DNA of 32,160 nucleotides from JBHEMK01 sp046262635 (GTDB lineage: Bacteria; Actinomycetota; Thermoleophilia; Gaiellales; Gaiellaceae): assembly GCA_046262635.1 (NCBI GenBank), contig JBHEMK010000167.1, positions 1-32,160 of the forward strand, read 5' to 3'. This document shows positions 1 to 8,129 of this stretch, piece by piece. The position numbers and the translations under genes were made by a program. How positions within the stretch are numbered: the first letter of the stretch is position 1; the number at the start of each line of letters is the position of its first letter. The notes under the pieces are model-generated. The model did not search any database and was not told the origin of the DNA. It was given only the letters and a program-made list of their open reading frames with translations.

Positions 1-10
1 TTATCACACG

Positions 11-16
11 GGAGGT
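11..16 (+). promoter_or_regulatory. Ribosome binding site of the UGSC gene
   Basis: GGAGGT lies three bases before the ATG at 20. It is the only strong Shine-Dalgarno sequence near the left edge and supports that ATG as the start of the UGSC-family gene. The spacing is a little short. Nothing upstream can be judged because the window begins here. Confidence 0.7.
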
Positions 17-19
17 CAG

Positions 20-547
20 ATGGAATACGTAAGCCCGATCGACGAGCGCGCCCGCGCAGCCGAGCCGCTCGCCGCCCGACCGGCCGGAATGGAAGGAAGG
101 ACGGTCGCGTTGCTCGACATCTCCAAGAACCGCGGGGCGGAGTTCCTCGACCGGATCGAGGCCTGCCTGCGCGAGCATGGCGCCGCAACACGGCGTTTTC
201 GCAAGCCCTCGTTCTCCCGGCCTGCGGCGGCCGACCTGATCGAGCAGATCGCGCTCCACGGCGACCTCGCGATCGAGGGCCTCGCCGACTGAGGGTCTTG
301 CGTGTCGTGCAGTGTGCACGACCTCGTCCGGCTCGAGCGGCGTGGAATCCCGGCCGCCGGGATCGGGACGCTCCCGTTCGCCGATGAGGCACTCGAGCAG
401 GCACGCCTGCTCGGAATGCCCGACCTGCGCATGATCCTCGTCGCGCACCCGGTGCAGCTGCTTGATGACGCCGAGCTCGTCGCCCTCGCGGACGGCACTT
501 TCGAGCGGGTGCTCCGGCACCTCCAGGCGCGACCGCCGGCGCGCTGA
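20..547 (+). CDS. UGSC-family selenoprotein, read through an in-frame TGA (Sec)
   Basis: Two open stretches (20-289 and 293-547) lie in one frame, separated only by the TGA at 290-292. Decoding TGA as selenocysteine gives a 175-residue protein with Sec at 91 in the motif U91-G-S-C94, and a further Cys at 97 followed by SVHD. The N-terminal half (VALLDISKNRGAEFLDRI, then a KPSFSRPA stretch) and the C-terminal half (RRGIPAAGIGT, LGMPDL, the AHP near 142-144) match, as I recall the family, the UGSC (seleno)protein family, whose non-seleno members have CGSC here. The U/C-x-x-C pattern suggests thiol/selenol redox chemistry in the cytoplasm. No signal peptide or membrane segment is visible. The substrate is unknown. 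A hairpin at 304-322 fits a bacterial SECIS. The exporter gene at 560 starts 12 bases after the stop, so the two are probably co-transcribed. An ordinary nonsense mutation is less likely because the motif is intact on both sides. Confidence 0.85.
290..292 (+). other. In-frame TGA, predicted selenocysteine codon
   Basis: This TGA sits exactly where the family motif needs U or C: the next three codons read Gly-Ser-Cys, and family-like sequence continues on both sides. A conventional gene caller would end the gene here, or start a second false gene at the GTG at 302. Confidence 0.82.
304..322 (+). promoter_or_regulatory. Candidate bacterial SECIS hairpin
   Basis: The arms GTCGTGC (304-310) and GCACGAC (316-322) form a perfect 7-bp stem closed by the 5-base loop AGTGT. 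T303 can bulge, allowing G302 to pair with C323. The loop begins 18 bases after the TGA and has a G in its first two positions, which fits the bacterial SECIS description as I remember it (loop about 16-37 bases from the UGA, short GC-rich upper stem). The hairpin is inside the coding sequence and also encodes V-S-C-S-V-H-D. It would bind SelB during Sec insertion. Confidence 0.65.
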
Positions 548-559
548 TTCACTGCGCCG

Positions 560-1447
560 ATGCGGTCGGCGGCGGTGTCCCTCGATCTCGCCGCGCAACA
601 CCGGCGCGGGCGCCTGTTCGTCGCCCTCGCGGCCGTGGCCTGGTCGACGGCGGGGATACTCCAGCGGGAGCTCTCGGTCGGAGTTGCAACCCAGCTCGCG
701 GGGCGCGCGCTCTTCGCGGTGCTCGGGCTGCTCGCGTACGTGGCGGTCGCAGAGCAGGGGGCCGTACTCCGTGCGTTCCGTGCGATCGGCGGCGGTGGGC
801 TCGCGGTCGCGGGGCTGATGGCCGTCTCCTCCTGCTCCTTCATCGTCGCGCTCAACCACGCCACGGTCGCGAACGTCCTCTTCATGCTGGCGCTGGCGCC
901 GATCCTCGCTGCCGGTCTCGGAACCCTGCTCGGCGAGAGGGTTACCGGGCGCACGTGGGTTGCCATGGCGGTTGCGGTCGCCGGCGTCTCACTGATGGTC
1001 GGCGGCCCGGGCGGCCCGAACGTCCTCGGCGAAGGCCTGTCGCTGCTGATGGCCGTGTCGTTCGCCGCGACACTCGTGATCACGCGTCAACGCCGCGACG
1101 TCTCGATGGCGCCCGCGACCTGTCTGTCGCAGATCCTGGTGCTCGTCGCCGCCACGCCGTTCGCCGATCCCGGGGAGATCGGCGTCCGCGACGTGCTGCT
1201 GCTCGTCTCACTCGGCGTCGGCCAGATCGGGCTCGGACTCGCCCTCCTGACCATCGGTGGACGGCTGATCCCGGCCGCAGAGGTCGCATTGATCTCGCTG
1301 CTCGAGATCGTGCTCGGACCGCTATGGGTCTGGATCTTCCTCTCCGAGCAGCCGGGTGCCACCACCCTCGCAGGCGGACTGGTCGTGCTCGGCGCGGTGG
1401 CGATGCAGACTCGTGCAGCCGCTTCGGCGGCGGCGCCTCCGCCCTGA
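560..1447 (+). CDS. EamA/DMT-family membrane transporter
   Basis: This 295-residue protein has about ten hydrophobic segments in the two-repeat layout of EamA (drug/metabolite) transporters. An early conserved stretch reads RGRLFVALAAVAWSTAGILQ. The first repeat ends with a LALAPILAAGLGTLLGERVT segment, and the second has LISLLEIVLGPLWVWIFLSE, where the conserved Glu residues of this family sit. Length is typical. Members export or import small metabolites across the cytoplasmic membrane, and the substrate cannot be read from sequence. It follows the UGSC gene by 12 bases with no clear ribosome binding site of its own, so it may be translated from the same mRNA. A GTG at 575 is an alternative start. 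The C-terminus is Ala/Pro-rich and soluble. Confidence 0.85.
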   Translation: MRSAAVSLDLAAQHRRGRLFVALAAVAWSTAGILQRELSVGVATQLAGRALFAVLGLLAYVAVAEQGAVLRAFRAIGGGGLAVAGLMAVSSCSFIVALNHATVANVLFMLALAPILAAGLGTLLGERVTGRTWVAMAVAVAGVSLMVGGPGGPNVLGEGLSLLMAVSFAATLVITRQRRDVSMAPATCLSQILVLVAATPFADPGEIGVRDVLLLVSLGVGQIGLGLALLTIGGRLIPAAEVALISLLEIVLGPLWVWIFLSEQPGATTLAGGLVVLGAVAMQTRAAASAAAPPP

Positions 1448-1754
1448 GGGCCCGCCGCGCAAACCGCCTCCTCGTCGAACCGGGCTCGAACGTGACCGCC
1501 GCTCCGAGCAGTCGGCGCGTCAGCCCGCGGATCAGTCGCTGCGCCCCGCCGAGGCGGCCTCCGCCTGCGGCGATCTGTCGGCGGCGCCGGCCGACCCTCC
1601 GGCTGAAGCCGCCGGGACCAGGGCCGCGAGGCGCCGGCCGTCCCAGGAGGCTGCCTGCCGGGGCGGATGGCCCGGCGGGACCGGAAGCGAGGACCGTGCG
1701 CACACGAAGGCGCCGGCGGGTCATACTCAGCAGGGAAACGTCGGAGGGGGCGGG
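1448..1754 (+). other. Intergenic region before glutamate dehydrogenase
   Basis: These 307 bases separate the EamA gene from the dehydrogenase start. The dehydrogenase frame stays open upstream to 1356, but its translation there is Arg/Pro-rich and unlike the family, so I treat it as non-coding. CATACT at 1722-1727 could be a -10 element giving a transcript start near 1734. No convincing -35 was found. Confidence 0.45.
1743..1750 (+). promoter_or_regulatory. Ribosome binding site that sets the GDH start
   Basis: GGAGGGGG is followed after four bases by the ATG at 1755. This strong site, with family-like sequence beginning right after it, fixes the start 133 codons inside the longest open frame. 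Confidence 0.7.
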
Positions 1755-4700
1755 ATGGGTGTCAGGCCGGAGGAAGCGAAGGCGGCGCTCGTCGAGCAGG
1801 CGATCGCCCGGGTCCGCGAGCGGCTGTCCGGGCCACAGACCCGCGAGATCGCGCGGTTCGTCCGCGCGTACTATGCAGACGCGGCGCCCGAGGACCTCGT
1901 CGAACTCGATCTTGACGGGGCGGCGCTCTCGCACTGGGACCTCGCCCAACGCCGGGCGCCGGGCGAGTCAAAGGTGCATGTCTACACGCCCGACTCGAAG
2001 GACCACGGTTTGCAGCCGATGCACTCGGTCGTCGAGATCGTCACCGACGACATGCCCTTCCTCGTCGACTCCGTCGCCATGACCCTCACCCGCCACGGCA
2101 GCGCGATCCACCTCGTCATTCATCCGGTCCTCCGCGTGCGCCGCGACGGCGACGGCCGCCTGGTCGACCTGCTGCCTCCGACCGCGGCTCCGGGCGAGGG
2201 GGTCGGCGAGTCGATGATGCACGTCGAGATCGACCGGCAGGCGGACCAGGCGCTCCTCGACGAGCTGGCTGCCGACCTCCGGCGGGTGCTCGTGGACATC
2301 CGCCTCGCGGTCGAGGACTGGCCGGCGATGCGCGCCCGCCTCCGGGAACTCGTGGCGGAGCTGGACGAGCGGCCGCCCCCGGTCGATCCGGGCGAGCTGG
2401 CCGAGGCCAAAGCTCTGCTCGAGTGGATCGACGAGAACCACTTCACGTTCCTCGGGTACCGCGAATACGAGCTCGGCACTCGTGACGGCGAGGACGTGCT
2501 CATCTCCGTGCCCGGCTCGGGCCTCGGGATCCTCAGGGAGACGGAGCGCAAGTCGATCTCGCACAGCTTCTCGCAGCTGACGGCGGAGGTGCGCCGGCTC
2601 GCGCGGGAGCCGAACCTGCTCAACCTGACGAAGGCGAATTCACGCGCGACGGTCCACCGCCCTGCCTATCTGGACTACGTGGGCGTGAAACGCTTCGACG
2701 AAAGCGGTGCCGTCTTCGCAGAGCGGCGCTTCCTCGGCCTCTACACCTCGACCGCCTACAGCGCGAGCCCCTGGCAGATCCCCGTCCTGCGCCGCAAGGT
2801 TCAGAGCGTCCTCGACCGAAGCGGCTTCGCTCCGGGGAGCCACGACCACAAGGCGCTGATCGAAATCCTCGAGACCTACCCTCGGGAGGAGCTCTTCCAG
2901 ATCGCGGAGGACGAGCTCTTCCGGATCGCGCTCGGCATCCTCCACCTCGGGGAGCGCCGGCGGGTGCGGCTGTTCGTGCGGCGGGACACCTTCGGCCGCT
3001 TCCTCTCCTGCCTCGTCTACCTGCCGCTCGAGCGGTACAACACCGAGGTTCGCGAGCGGATCCAGCAGATCCTGATCGATGCGTTCGGCGGCCTTAGCGT
3101 CGACTACACGGCGCGCGTCTCGGAGTCCGTACTGGCTCGGCTGCACATCGTCGTCTACACGCCTCCCGAGGCTGCCCGCGACTACGACGTCGCCGAGATC
3201 GAGGCGCGCCTCGTCGAGGCCGCACGCACGTGGTCCGATGATCTCCGCGACGCCCTGATCGACGAGCTCGGGGAGGAGCGGGCGGCCCGCCTCCACCGGC
3301 GCTACGCCGATGCGTTCCCGGCGGCCTACCGCGACGACTTCACCGCTGCCGCCGCGGTGGCCGATATCCAGCGGATCGAGCAGCTCGACCCGGCGGGCGA
3401 CCTCGACATGAGCCTCTACCTGCCGCTCGTGTCGCCGGTCGGCCATCTCGCCTTCAAGCTCTTGCGCTCCGGGCGCCCGATCCTCCTCTCCGACGTGCTC
3501 CCACTGCTCGAGAACATGGGCGTCAAGGTCACAGACGAGCGGCCGTTCGAGATCACACCGCTCGACGGCAAGCCGATCTGGATCTACGACTTCGGGCTCG
3601 ACCACGGCGAGGAGGTGGAGTTCCAGACCGACCGCGTGCGTCAGATCTTCCAGGAGGCCTTCGCGCGCGTCTGGCTCGGAACGCTCGAGAACGACGGCTT
3701 CAACCGGCTCGTCCTCGGGGCCGGGCTGACCTGGCGCGAGATCGTGCTGCTGCGGGCGATCTCGAAGTACCTGCGACAGGCGGGCGCCACGTTCAGCCAG
3801 GCCTACATGGAGGAGGCTCTCGCGGAGAACCCCCTGCTGGCGGGCCGGTTCGTCGAGCTCTTCCGGCTTCGGTTCGATCCGGTCCGGAGCGCCGACACCC
3901 GGGCGAGGGCCGCCACGCTCGTCGGGGAGATCGAGCACGAGCTTGACGCCGTCAGGAGCCTCGACGTCGACCGGATCCTGCGCAGCTTCCTGCACGTGAT
4001 CGAGGCGATGCTGCGCACGAACTACTTCCAGAGCGGGCCGGACGGGGAACCGAAGCCGTACCTCTCGTTCAAGCTCGAGCCGGCGCGCGTTCCCGATCTG
4101 CCGGCCCCGCTGCCGAAGTTCGAGGTCTTCGTCTACTCGCCGATGATCGAGGGCGTTCACCTCCGGGCCGGCAGCGTCGCTCGGGGCGGGATCCGCTGGT
4201 CGGACCGGCGCGAGGATTTCCGCACCGAGGTCCTCGGCCTGATGAAGGCGCAGACGGTCAAGAACGCGGTCATCGTCCCCACGGGCGCGAAAGGGGGCTT
4301 CGTCGTCAAGCGGCCGCCAGGCGACCGGGAGGCGCTCGGCGACGAGGTTGTCGCCTGCTACCGGATTCTCGTCCGCGGGTTGCTCGACCTCACGGACACG
4401 CTTGCCGCGGGCGAGGTCGTCCCGCCGGCCGAGGTCGTCCGCTACGACGGCGATGACGCCTACCTCGTGGTCGCGGCGGACAAGGGCACGGCGACCTTCT
4501 CCGACATCGCGAACGCCCTCTCCGCCGAGTACGGCTTCTGGCTCGGGGACGCGTTCGCGTCCGGTGGCTCAACTGGCTACGACCACAAGGCGATGGGGAT
4601 TACCGCGCGTGGTGCCTGGGAGTCGGTCAAGCGACATTTCCGCGAGCTCGGCACCGACCTCGAGCGCACGGACTTCACGGTCGTCGGCATCGGCGACATG

Positions 4701-6638
4701 TCCGGTGACGTGTTCGGCAACGGCGTGCTGCTCTCGCGCCGCATCAAGCTCCTCGGCGCCTTCGACCACCGCCATGTGTTTCTCGATCCCGACCCGGATC
4801 CTGCGGCGAGCTTCGGCGAGCGCGCGCGGCTGTTCGCGCTCCCGTCGTCGTCCTGGGCCGACTACGACGAGAGGCTGATCTCCGCCGGCGGCGGCGTCTT
4901 TCCACGCGCGGCGAAGTCGATCCCGGTCTCGCCGGAGGCGCGGGCGGCACTCGGGATCGAGGCCAGGATGCTGACGCCGAACGAGCTCATCCGCGCGATC
5001 CTGAGGGCGCCGGTCGACCTGCTCTGGAACGGCGGGATCGGCACCTTCGTCAAGTCTCGGGCCGAGTCGCACGCCGAGGTCGGCGACCGGGCGAGCGACG
5101 CGATCCGGGTCGATGCCGAGGACCTCCGCTGCCGGGTGATCGGGGAGGGCGGCAACCTCGGGCTGACGCAGCGGGCCCGGATCTCCTTCGCGCTCGCGGG
5201 TGGAAGGGTGTTCATGGATGCGATCGACAACTCGGCCGGTGTCGACTGCTCGGATCACGAGGTCAACATCAAGATCCTGCTCGACGCGATCACGGCAGAG
5301 GGGGATCTGACCGAGGCAGAGCGCAACGCGCTTCTGGCGGAGATGACCGAGGAGGTGACCGAGCTCGTCCTGCGCGACAACTACCTGCAGGCGCAGGCGA
5401 TCTCGACGGCGGTAGCGCAGGCGGCCGCAATGGTCGACGTGCACGTCCGCTACCTGCGCGCCCTCGAACAGCGGGGACGGCTGGACCGCGCGCTCGAGTT
5501 CCTGGCTGACGATGAGATCCTGAGCGAGCGCAAGGCGGCGGGTCTGGGCCTCACCGCGCCGGAGTTCGCGATCCTGCTCTCCTACACGAAGATCGGCCTC
5601 TACGACGACCTGCTCGCCTCGGATCTGCCCGACGACCCGGCGCTCGCAGGTGAGCTCGAGCGCTACTTCCCGACGGCGCTGCGTGAGCGGTTCGGGCAGC
5701 GTCTCCCGGGCCACCCGCTCCGCCGCCAGATCATCGCGACCCAGGTCACGAACGCCTTGGTCAACCGGGCAGGCACGACCTTCGGCTTCCGCCTCGCCGA
5801 GGAGACGGGCGCCACGCCGGCCGAGATCGCCCGGGCGTTCACCGTCGCGCGGGAGGTCTTCGACCTGCGCGGGCTCTGGTTGGAGATCGAGGCCCTCGAC
5901 GGGCTGGTCCCGGCCGAGATGCAGATTGCCATGCTGCTGAGAGCGCGCGTCCTGCTCGAGCGGAGCACGCGCTGGCTGCTGCGCAACCGGCCGCGGCCGC
6001 TCGACATCGACGGCGCGGTCGTCGTGTTCAGCCCCGGCGCGAACCTGCTCGCCGAGGTCGTGCCCGGACTCCTCGCCGCCGCGGCGAAGGAGTCCACCGA
6101 CAGGGAGGCTGGCCAGCTCGCCGCAGCCGGGGTTCCGTCGGCCCTCGCCGCCAGGGTCGCCTACCTCGACGCCCTCTTTCCGGTCTTCGACCTCGTCGAG
6201 GTCGCCGGCGCGGCAGGGCTGAGCGTCGAGGACGCGGCCGGCGTCTACTTCGCGCTCGGAGAACGGCTCGAGCTGCACGTGCTTCACGAGCGGATCAGCG
6301 AGCTTCCCCGTCAGGAACGCTGGGAGGCTCTGGCGCGGCGCGCGCTCTGGGAGGACCTGCATGCCGAGCGGCGGGCCCTCACGGCCGATGTGATCCGCAC
6401 GAGCCCCGCCTGCGGCACGGTCGGGGACCGCATGGCCGCCTGGCTCGCGCGCAACGCGGTGCCGGTTGAGCGCTGCCTGCAGGTGCTCGCGGACGTCAAG
6501 GCCGATGGCGTGTTCGGGCTCGCGACGCTCTCGGTGGCCGTACGGGAGATTCGCAACCTGATCGACGCGACCGCCGTCGTGGCGCCGGCGGCGACGGAGC
6601 CGCGCGCGGTGCAGGCCGCAGTCGTCCACCGCTCCTGA
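1755..6638 (+). CDS. gdh: NAD-dependent glutamate dehydrogenase, large (180-kDa type)
   Basis: The 1,627-residue product has the normal size for the bacterial large NAD-GDH family. It oxidatively deaminates L-glutamate to 2-oxoglutarate and ammonia with NAD+ in the cytoplasm, so it usually works in glutamate breakdown. The N-terminal half carries ACT-like regulatory segments. The catalytic part lies roughly at residues 730-1270. PTGAKGGFVVK has its substrate-binding Lys at 846. The stretch containing GTATFSDIAN and STGYDHKAMGI follows. The nucleotide-binding glycine motif GIGDMSGDVFGNG is at 978-990. The C-terminal third is the helical domain of the family, including DNYLQAQ and a TNALVNRAG motif. 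No frameshift or missing catalytic motif was seen. It appears to be a single-gene transcript and ends tail-to-tail with the nickel permease gene. Family assignment is secure; allosteric control cannot be judged. Confidence 0.96.
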   Translation: MGVRPEEAKAALVEQAIARVRERLSGPQTREIARFVRAYYADAAPEDLVELDLDGAALSHWDLAQRRAPGESKVHVYTPDSKDHGLQPMHSVVEIVTDDMPFLVDSVAMTLTRHGSAIHLVIHPVLRVRRDGDGRLVDLLPPTAAPGEGVGESMMHVEIDRQADQALLDELAADLRRVLVDIRLAVEDWPAMRARLRELVAELDERPPPVDPGELAEAKALLEWIDENHFTFLGYREYELGTRDGEDVLISVPGSGLGILRETERKSISHSFSQLTAEVRRLAREPNLLNLTKANSRATVHRPAYLDYVGVKRFDESGAVFAERRFLGLYTSTAYSASPWQIPVLRRKVQSVLDRSGFAPGSHDHKALIEILETYPREELFQIAEDELFRIALGILHLGERRRVRLFVRRDTFGRFLSCLVYLPLERYNTEVRERIQQILIDAFGGLSVDYTARVSESVLARLHIVVYTPPEAARDYDVAEIEARLVEAARTWSDDLRDALIDELGEERAARLHRRYADAFPAAYRDDFTAAAAVADIQRIEQLDPAGDLDMSLYLPLVSPVGHLAFKLLRSGRPILLSDVLPLLENMGVKVTDERPFEITPLDGKPIWIYDFGLDHGEEVEFQTDRVRQIFQEAFARVWLGTLENDGFNRLVLGAGLTWREIVLLRAISKYLRQAGATFSQAYMEEALAENPLLAGRFVELFRLRFDPVRSADTRARAATLVGEIEHELDAVRSLDVDRILRSFLHVIEAMLRTNYFQSGPDGEPKPYLSFKLEPARVPDLPAPLPKFEVFVYSPMIEGVHLRAGSVARGGIRWSDRREDFRTEVLGLMKAQTVKNAVIVPTGAKGGFVVKRPPGDREALGDEVVACYRILVRGLLDLTDTLAAGEVVPPAEVVRYDGDDAYLVVAADKGTATFSDIANALSAEYGFWLGDAFASGGSTGYDHKAMGITARGAWESVKRHFRELGTDLERTDFTVVGIGDMSGDVFGNGVLLSRRIKLLGAFDHRHVFLDPDPDPAASFGERARLFALPSSSWADYDERLISAGGGVFPRAAKSIPVSPEARAALGIEARMLTPNELIRAILRAPVDLLWNGGIGTFVKSRAESHAEVGDRASDAIRVDAEDLRCRVIGEGGNLGLTQRARISFALAGGRVFMDAIDNSAGVDCSDHEVNIKILLDAITAEGDLTEAERNALLAEMTEEVTELVLRDNYLQAQAISTAVAQAAAMVDVHVRYLRALEQRGRLDRALEFLADDEILSERKAAGLGLTAPEFAILLSYTKIGLYDDLLASDLPDDPALAGELERYFPTALRERFGQRLPGHPLRRQIIATQVTNALVNRAGTTFGFRLAEETGATPAEIARAFTVAREVFDLRGLWLEIEALDGLVPAEMQIAMLLRARVLLERSTRWLLRNRPRPLDIDGAVVVFSPGANLLAEVVPGLLAAAAKESTDREAGQLAAAGVPSALAARVAYLDALFPVFDLVEVAGAAGLSVEDAAGVYFALGERLELHVLHERISELPRQERWEALARRALWEDLHAERRALTADVIRTSPACGTVGDRMAAWLARNAVPVERCLQVLADVKADGVFGLATLSVAVREIRNLIDATAVVAPAATEPRAVQAAVVHRS

Positions 6639-6906
6639 GCCGCTCGCGACACTGCCGGACTCGCCGGCTCGCCGGTTCGCGCCCAGTGCCAAGGCTTTCC
6701 GTCAGGCGTCAACCCTCCGGTCGGCGATCCTGCAGCGGGCGCGAGCCCTACCCGCGCAGCCCTCGCTCGCGCGGACGCGGGCCCGGCCGCCCTGAGGTGC
6801 AGGCGCGGCCACGGCGAGCGGACGGCCGGGGCGTCCGCCGGGGGCGCGCCTGTTCGGGCGCAGGACGGGCCAGGGCCGCTCGGGCTGCGCCCGGCAACCT
6901 GGCTCT

Positions 6907-6924
6907 CGGCGGTGAACCCCGCCG
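6907..6924 (-). terminator. Candidate terminator hairpin after the nickel permease gene
   Basis: CGGCGG (6907-6912) and CCGCCG (6919-6924) form a perfect 6-bp GC stem with a 6-base loop. The hairpin lies six bases past the stop of the minus-strand permease gene. There is no T-tract, which is common for actinobacterial terminators but lowers certainty. It may also serve the convergent glutamate dehydrogenase transcript. Confidence 0.4.
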
Positions 6925-6929
6925 AACCC

Positions 6930-7979
6930 TCAGCTGCGCTCGACCATCGCGCCCCAGCGGTCCTCGATGCGGCACGTCTTCCAGAGGATGACGGAGAACG
7001 CCCAGGTCGCCACGAAGAGGGCGACGACGACATAGCCGATGTTGCCGAAGTTGAGGTTACCGAGGAAGGCCCAGAAGCTCCCGCCGAGCGAGAACTTCGC
7101 CGCAGTCACCTGGAGCAGCTCGACCATGCCGATGACGAGTGCGACCGCGACCGAGAGACTCGTGACCGTGATGTTGTAGTAGACCTTGCGCAGGGGGTTG
7201 GAGAACGCCCAGCCGTAGGCGTGCGACATGAACGCACCGTCTGCGGTGTCCATCAGGCTCATCCCGGCGGCGAAGATGATCGGCAGCGAGATGATCGCGA
7301 GGGAGGGCACGTCGTGGGTGGCAACTCCCGCAGCGACCGCGAGCAGGCCGATCTCAGTGGCGGTGTCGAAGCCGAGGCCGAAGAGAAGCCCGAGCGGATA
7401 CATCTTCCAACTTGCGTCGATCCTGTCACCGACGCGCTTGAGGAAGAAGCGGCTCATCAGCCCCTGGCTCTGCAAGGCCTCTTCGAGCTTCTGCTCGTTG
7501 TAGGCACCCCGCTTCATCTGCCGGAAGACGCCCAGAACGTCGAGGAGGACGACGAGGTTGAGGCAGCCGATCAGCAGCAGGAACGTGCCCGAGACGGACG
7601 CCCCGATGTAGCCGCCGACATTCTGGAAGCCGGGGATGCTCGAGTTCACCGTCTTCGCCGCCACCGCGAGGCCGGCCGCGAGGGAGAACACGATCGTCGA
7701 GTGGCCGAGCGAGAAGAAGAAGCCGACGCCCACCGGACGCCTGCCGTCCTGCAGAAGTTTCCGCGTCGTGTTGTCGATCGCGGCGATGTGGTCAGCGTCG
7801 AAGGCATGGCGAAGCCCGAACGTGTAGGCGAGCGAACCCAGGCCTGCCAGGGCCGGGTTGTGCCGAGCGTAGGAGAGAAACAGTCCCCAACCCAGCAGAT
7901 GGAGGAGCAGGACACCACTTCCGAACCCGGAAAGTCGAAGCCACTCCGCGCGGGTCAACACTTTCGTCCAGCGGGCCAT
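6930..7979 (-). CDS. nicT: NiCoT-family nickel/cobalt permease
   Basis: This 349-residue polytopic membrane protein carries all signatures of the HoxN/NixA/NicT family. The first is RHAFDADHIAAIDN with the HX4DH motif (H58, D63, H64). The others are LGHSTIVF (91-98), LGFDTATEIG and GMSLMDTADG. The first motif lies in a transmembrane helix and selects Ni2+ or Co2+ for secondary uptake. The open frame extends upstream to 8267, but the ATG at 7979 is chosen because an AGGAGG site (7986-7991) lies six bases before it and family-like sequence starts there. A TcGCAA-N5-TTGCAA box 30 bases upstream, next to a divergent Fur-type regulator, points to nickel-responsive repression. Nickel is favoured over cobalt for that reason, but sequence alone does not settle it. 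Confidence 0.93.
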   Translation of the reverse strand: MARWTKVLTRAEWLRLSGFGSGVLLLHLLGWGLFLSYARHNPALAGLGSLAYTFGLRHAFDADHIAAIDNTTRKLLQDGRRPVGVGFFFSLGHSTIVFSLAAGLAVAAKTVNSSIPGFQNVGGYIGASVSGTFLLLIGCLNLVVLLDVLGVFRQMKRGAYNEQKLEEALQSQGLMSRFFLKRVGDRIDASWKMYPLGLLFGLGFDTATEIGLLAVAAGVATHDVPSLAIISLPIIFAAGMSLMDTADGAFMSHAYGWAFSNPLRKVYYNITVTSLSVAVALVIGMVELLQVTAAKFSLGGSFWAFLGNLNFGNIGYVVVALFVATWAFSVILWKTCRIEDRWGAMVERS

Positions 7980-7985
7980 CGTCTG

Positions 7986-7991
7986 CCTCCT
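7986..7991 (-). promoter_or_regulatory. Ribosome binding site of the nickel permease
   Basis: CCTCCT on the plus strand is AGGAGG on the minus strand, six bases before the ATG at 7979. It decides the start against the longer open frame. Confidence 0.75.
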
Positions 7992-8008
7992 TGGGCGGCG
8001 GGAGCTTA

Positions 8009-8025
8009 TCGCAACTGGCTTGCAA
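8009..8025. promoter_or_regulatory. Nur-type operator between nicT and the Fur-family regulator
   Basis: TCGCAA (8009-8014), five bases, TTGCAA (8020-8025). This differs by one base from the Streptomyces Nur box consensus tTGCaa-N5-ttGCAA as I recall it. It lies 30 bases upstream of the permease start and about 105 bases upstream of the regulator start, in the shared divergent region, where it could control both genes. Confidence 0.65.
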
Positions 8026-8129
8026 GAACCGCGCAGGCTCGGACCGCGGCTCTCACCTCTCGTGTCGTCGCTCATTCGCACTGACGCGGAGCCGGTTCGG
8101 CCGGGGCCGCAGGCATCATCGGTCCCGTC

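Noticed and set aside
290..292. TGA as an ordinary stop, giving two separate short genes at 20-292 and 302-547
   Set aside because: Both pieces are in one frame, family-like sequence continues across the TGA, the GSC that completes the motif would be lost, and a SECIS-like hairpin follows.
1356..1754. N-terminal extension of the glutamate dehydrogenase frame
   Set aside because: The translation is Arg/Pro-rich and unlike the family; the ATG at 1755 has a strong ribosome binding site.
4569..6692. Long minus-strand open frame (707 codons) opposite the glutamate dehydrogenase
   Set aside because: It is the antisense shadow of a high-GC gene; the composition is rich in Arg, Glu and Asp without any domain motif.
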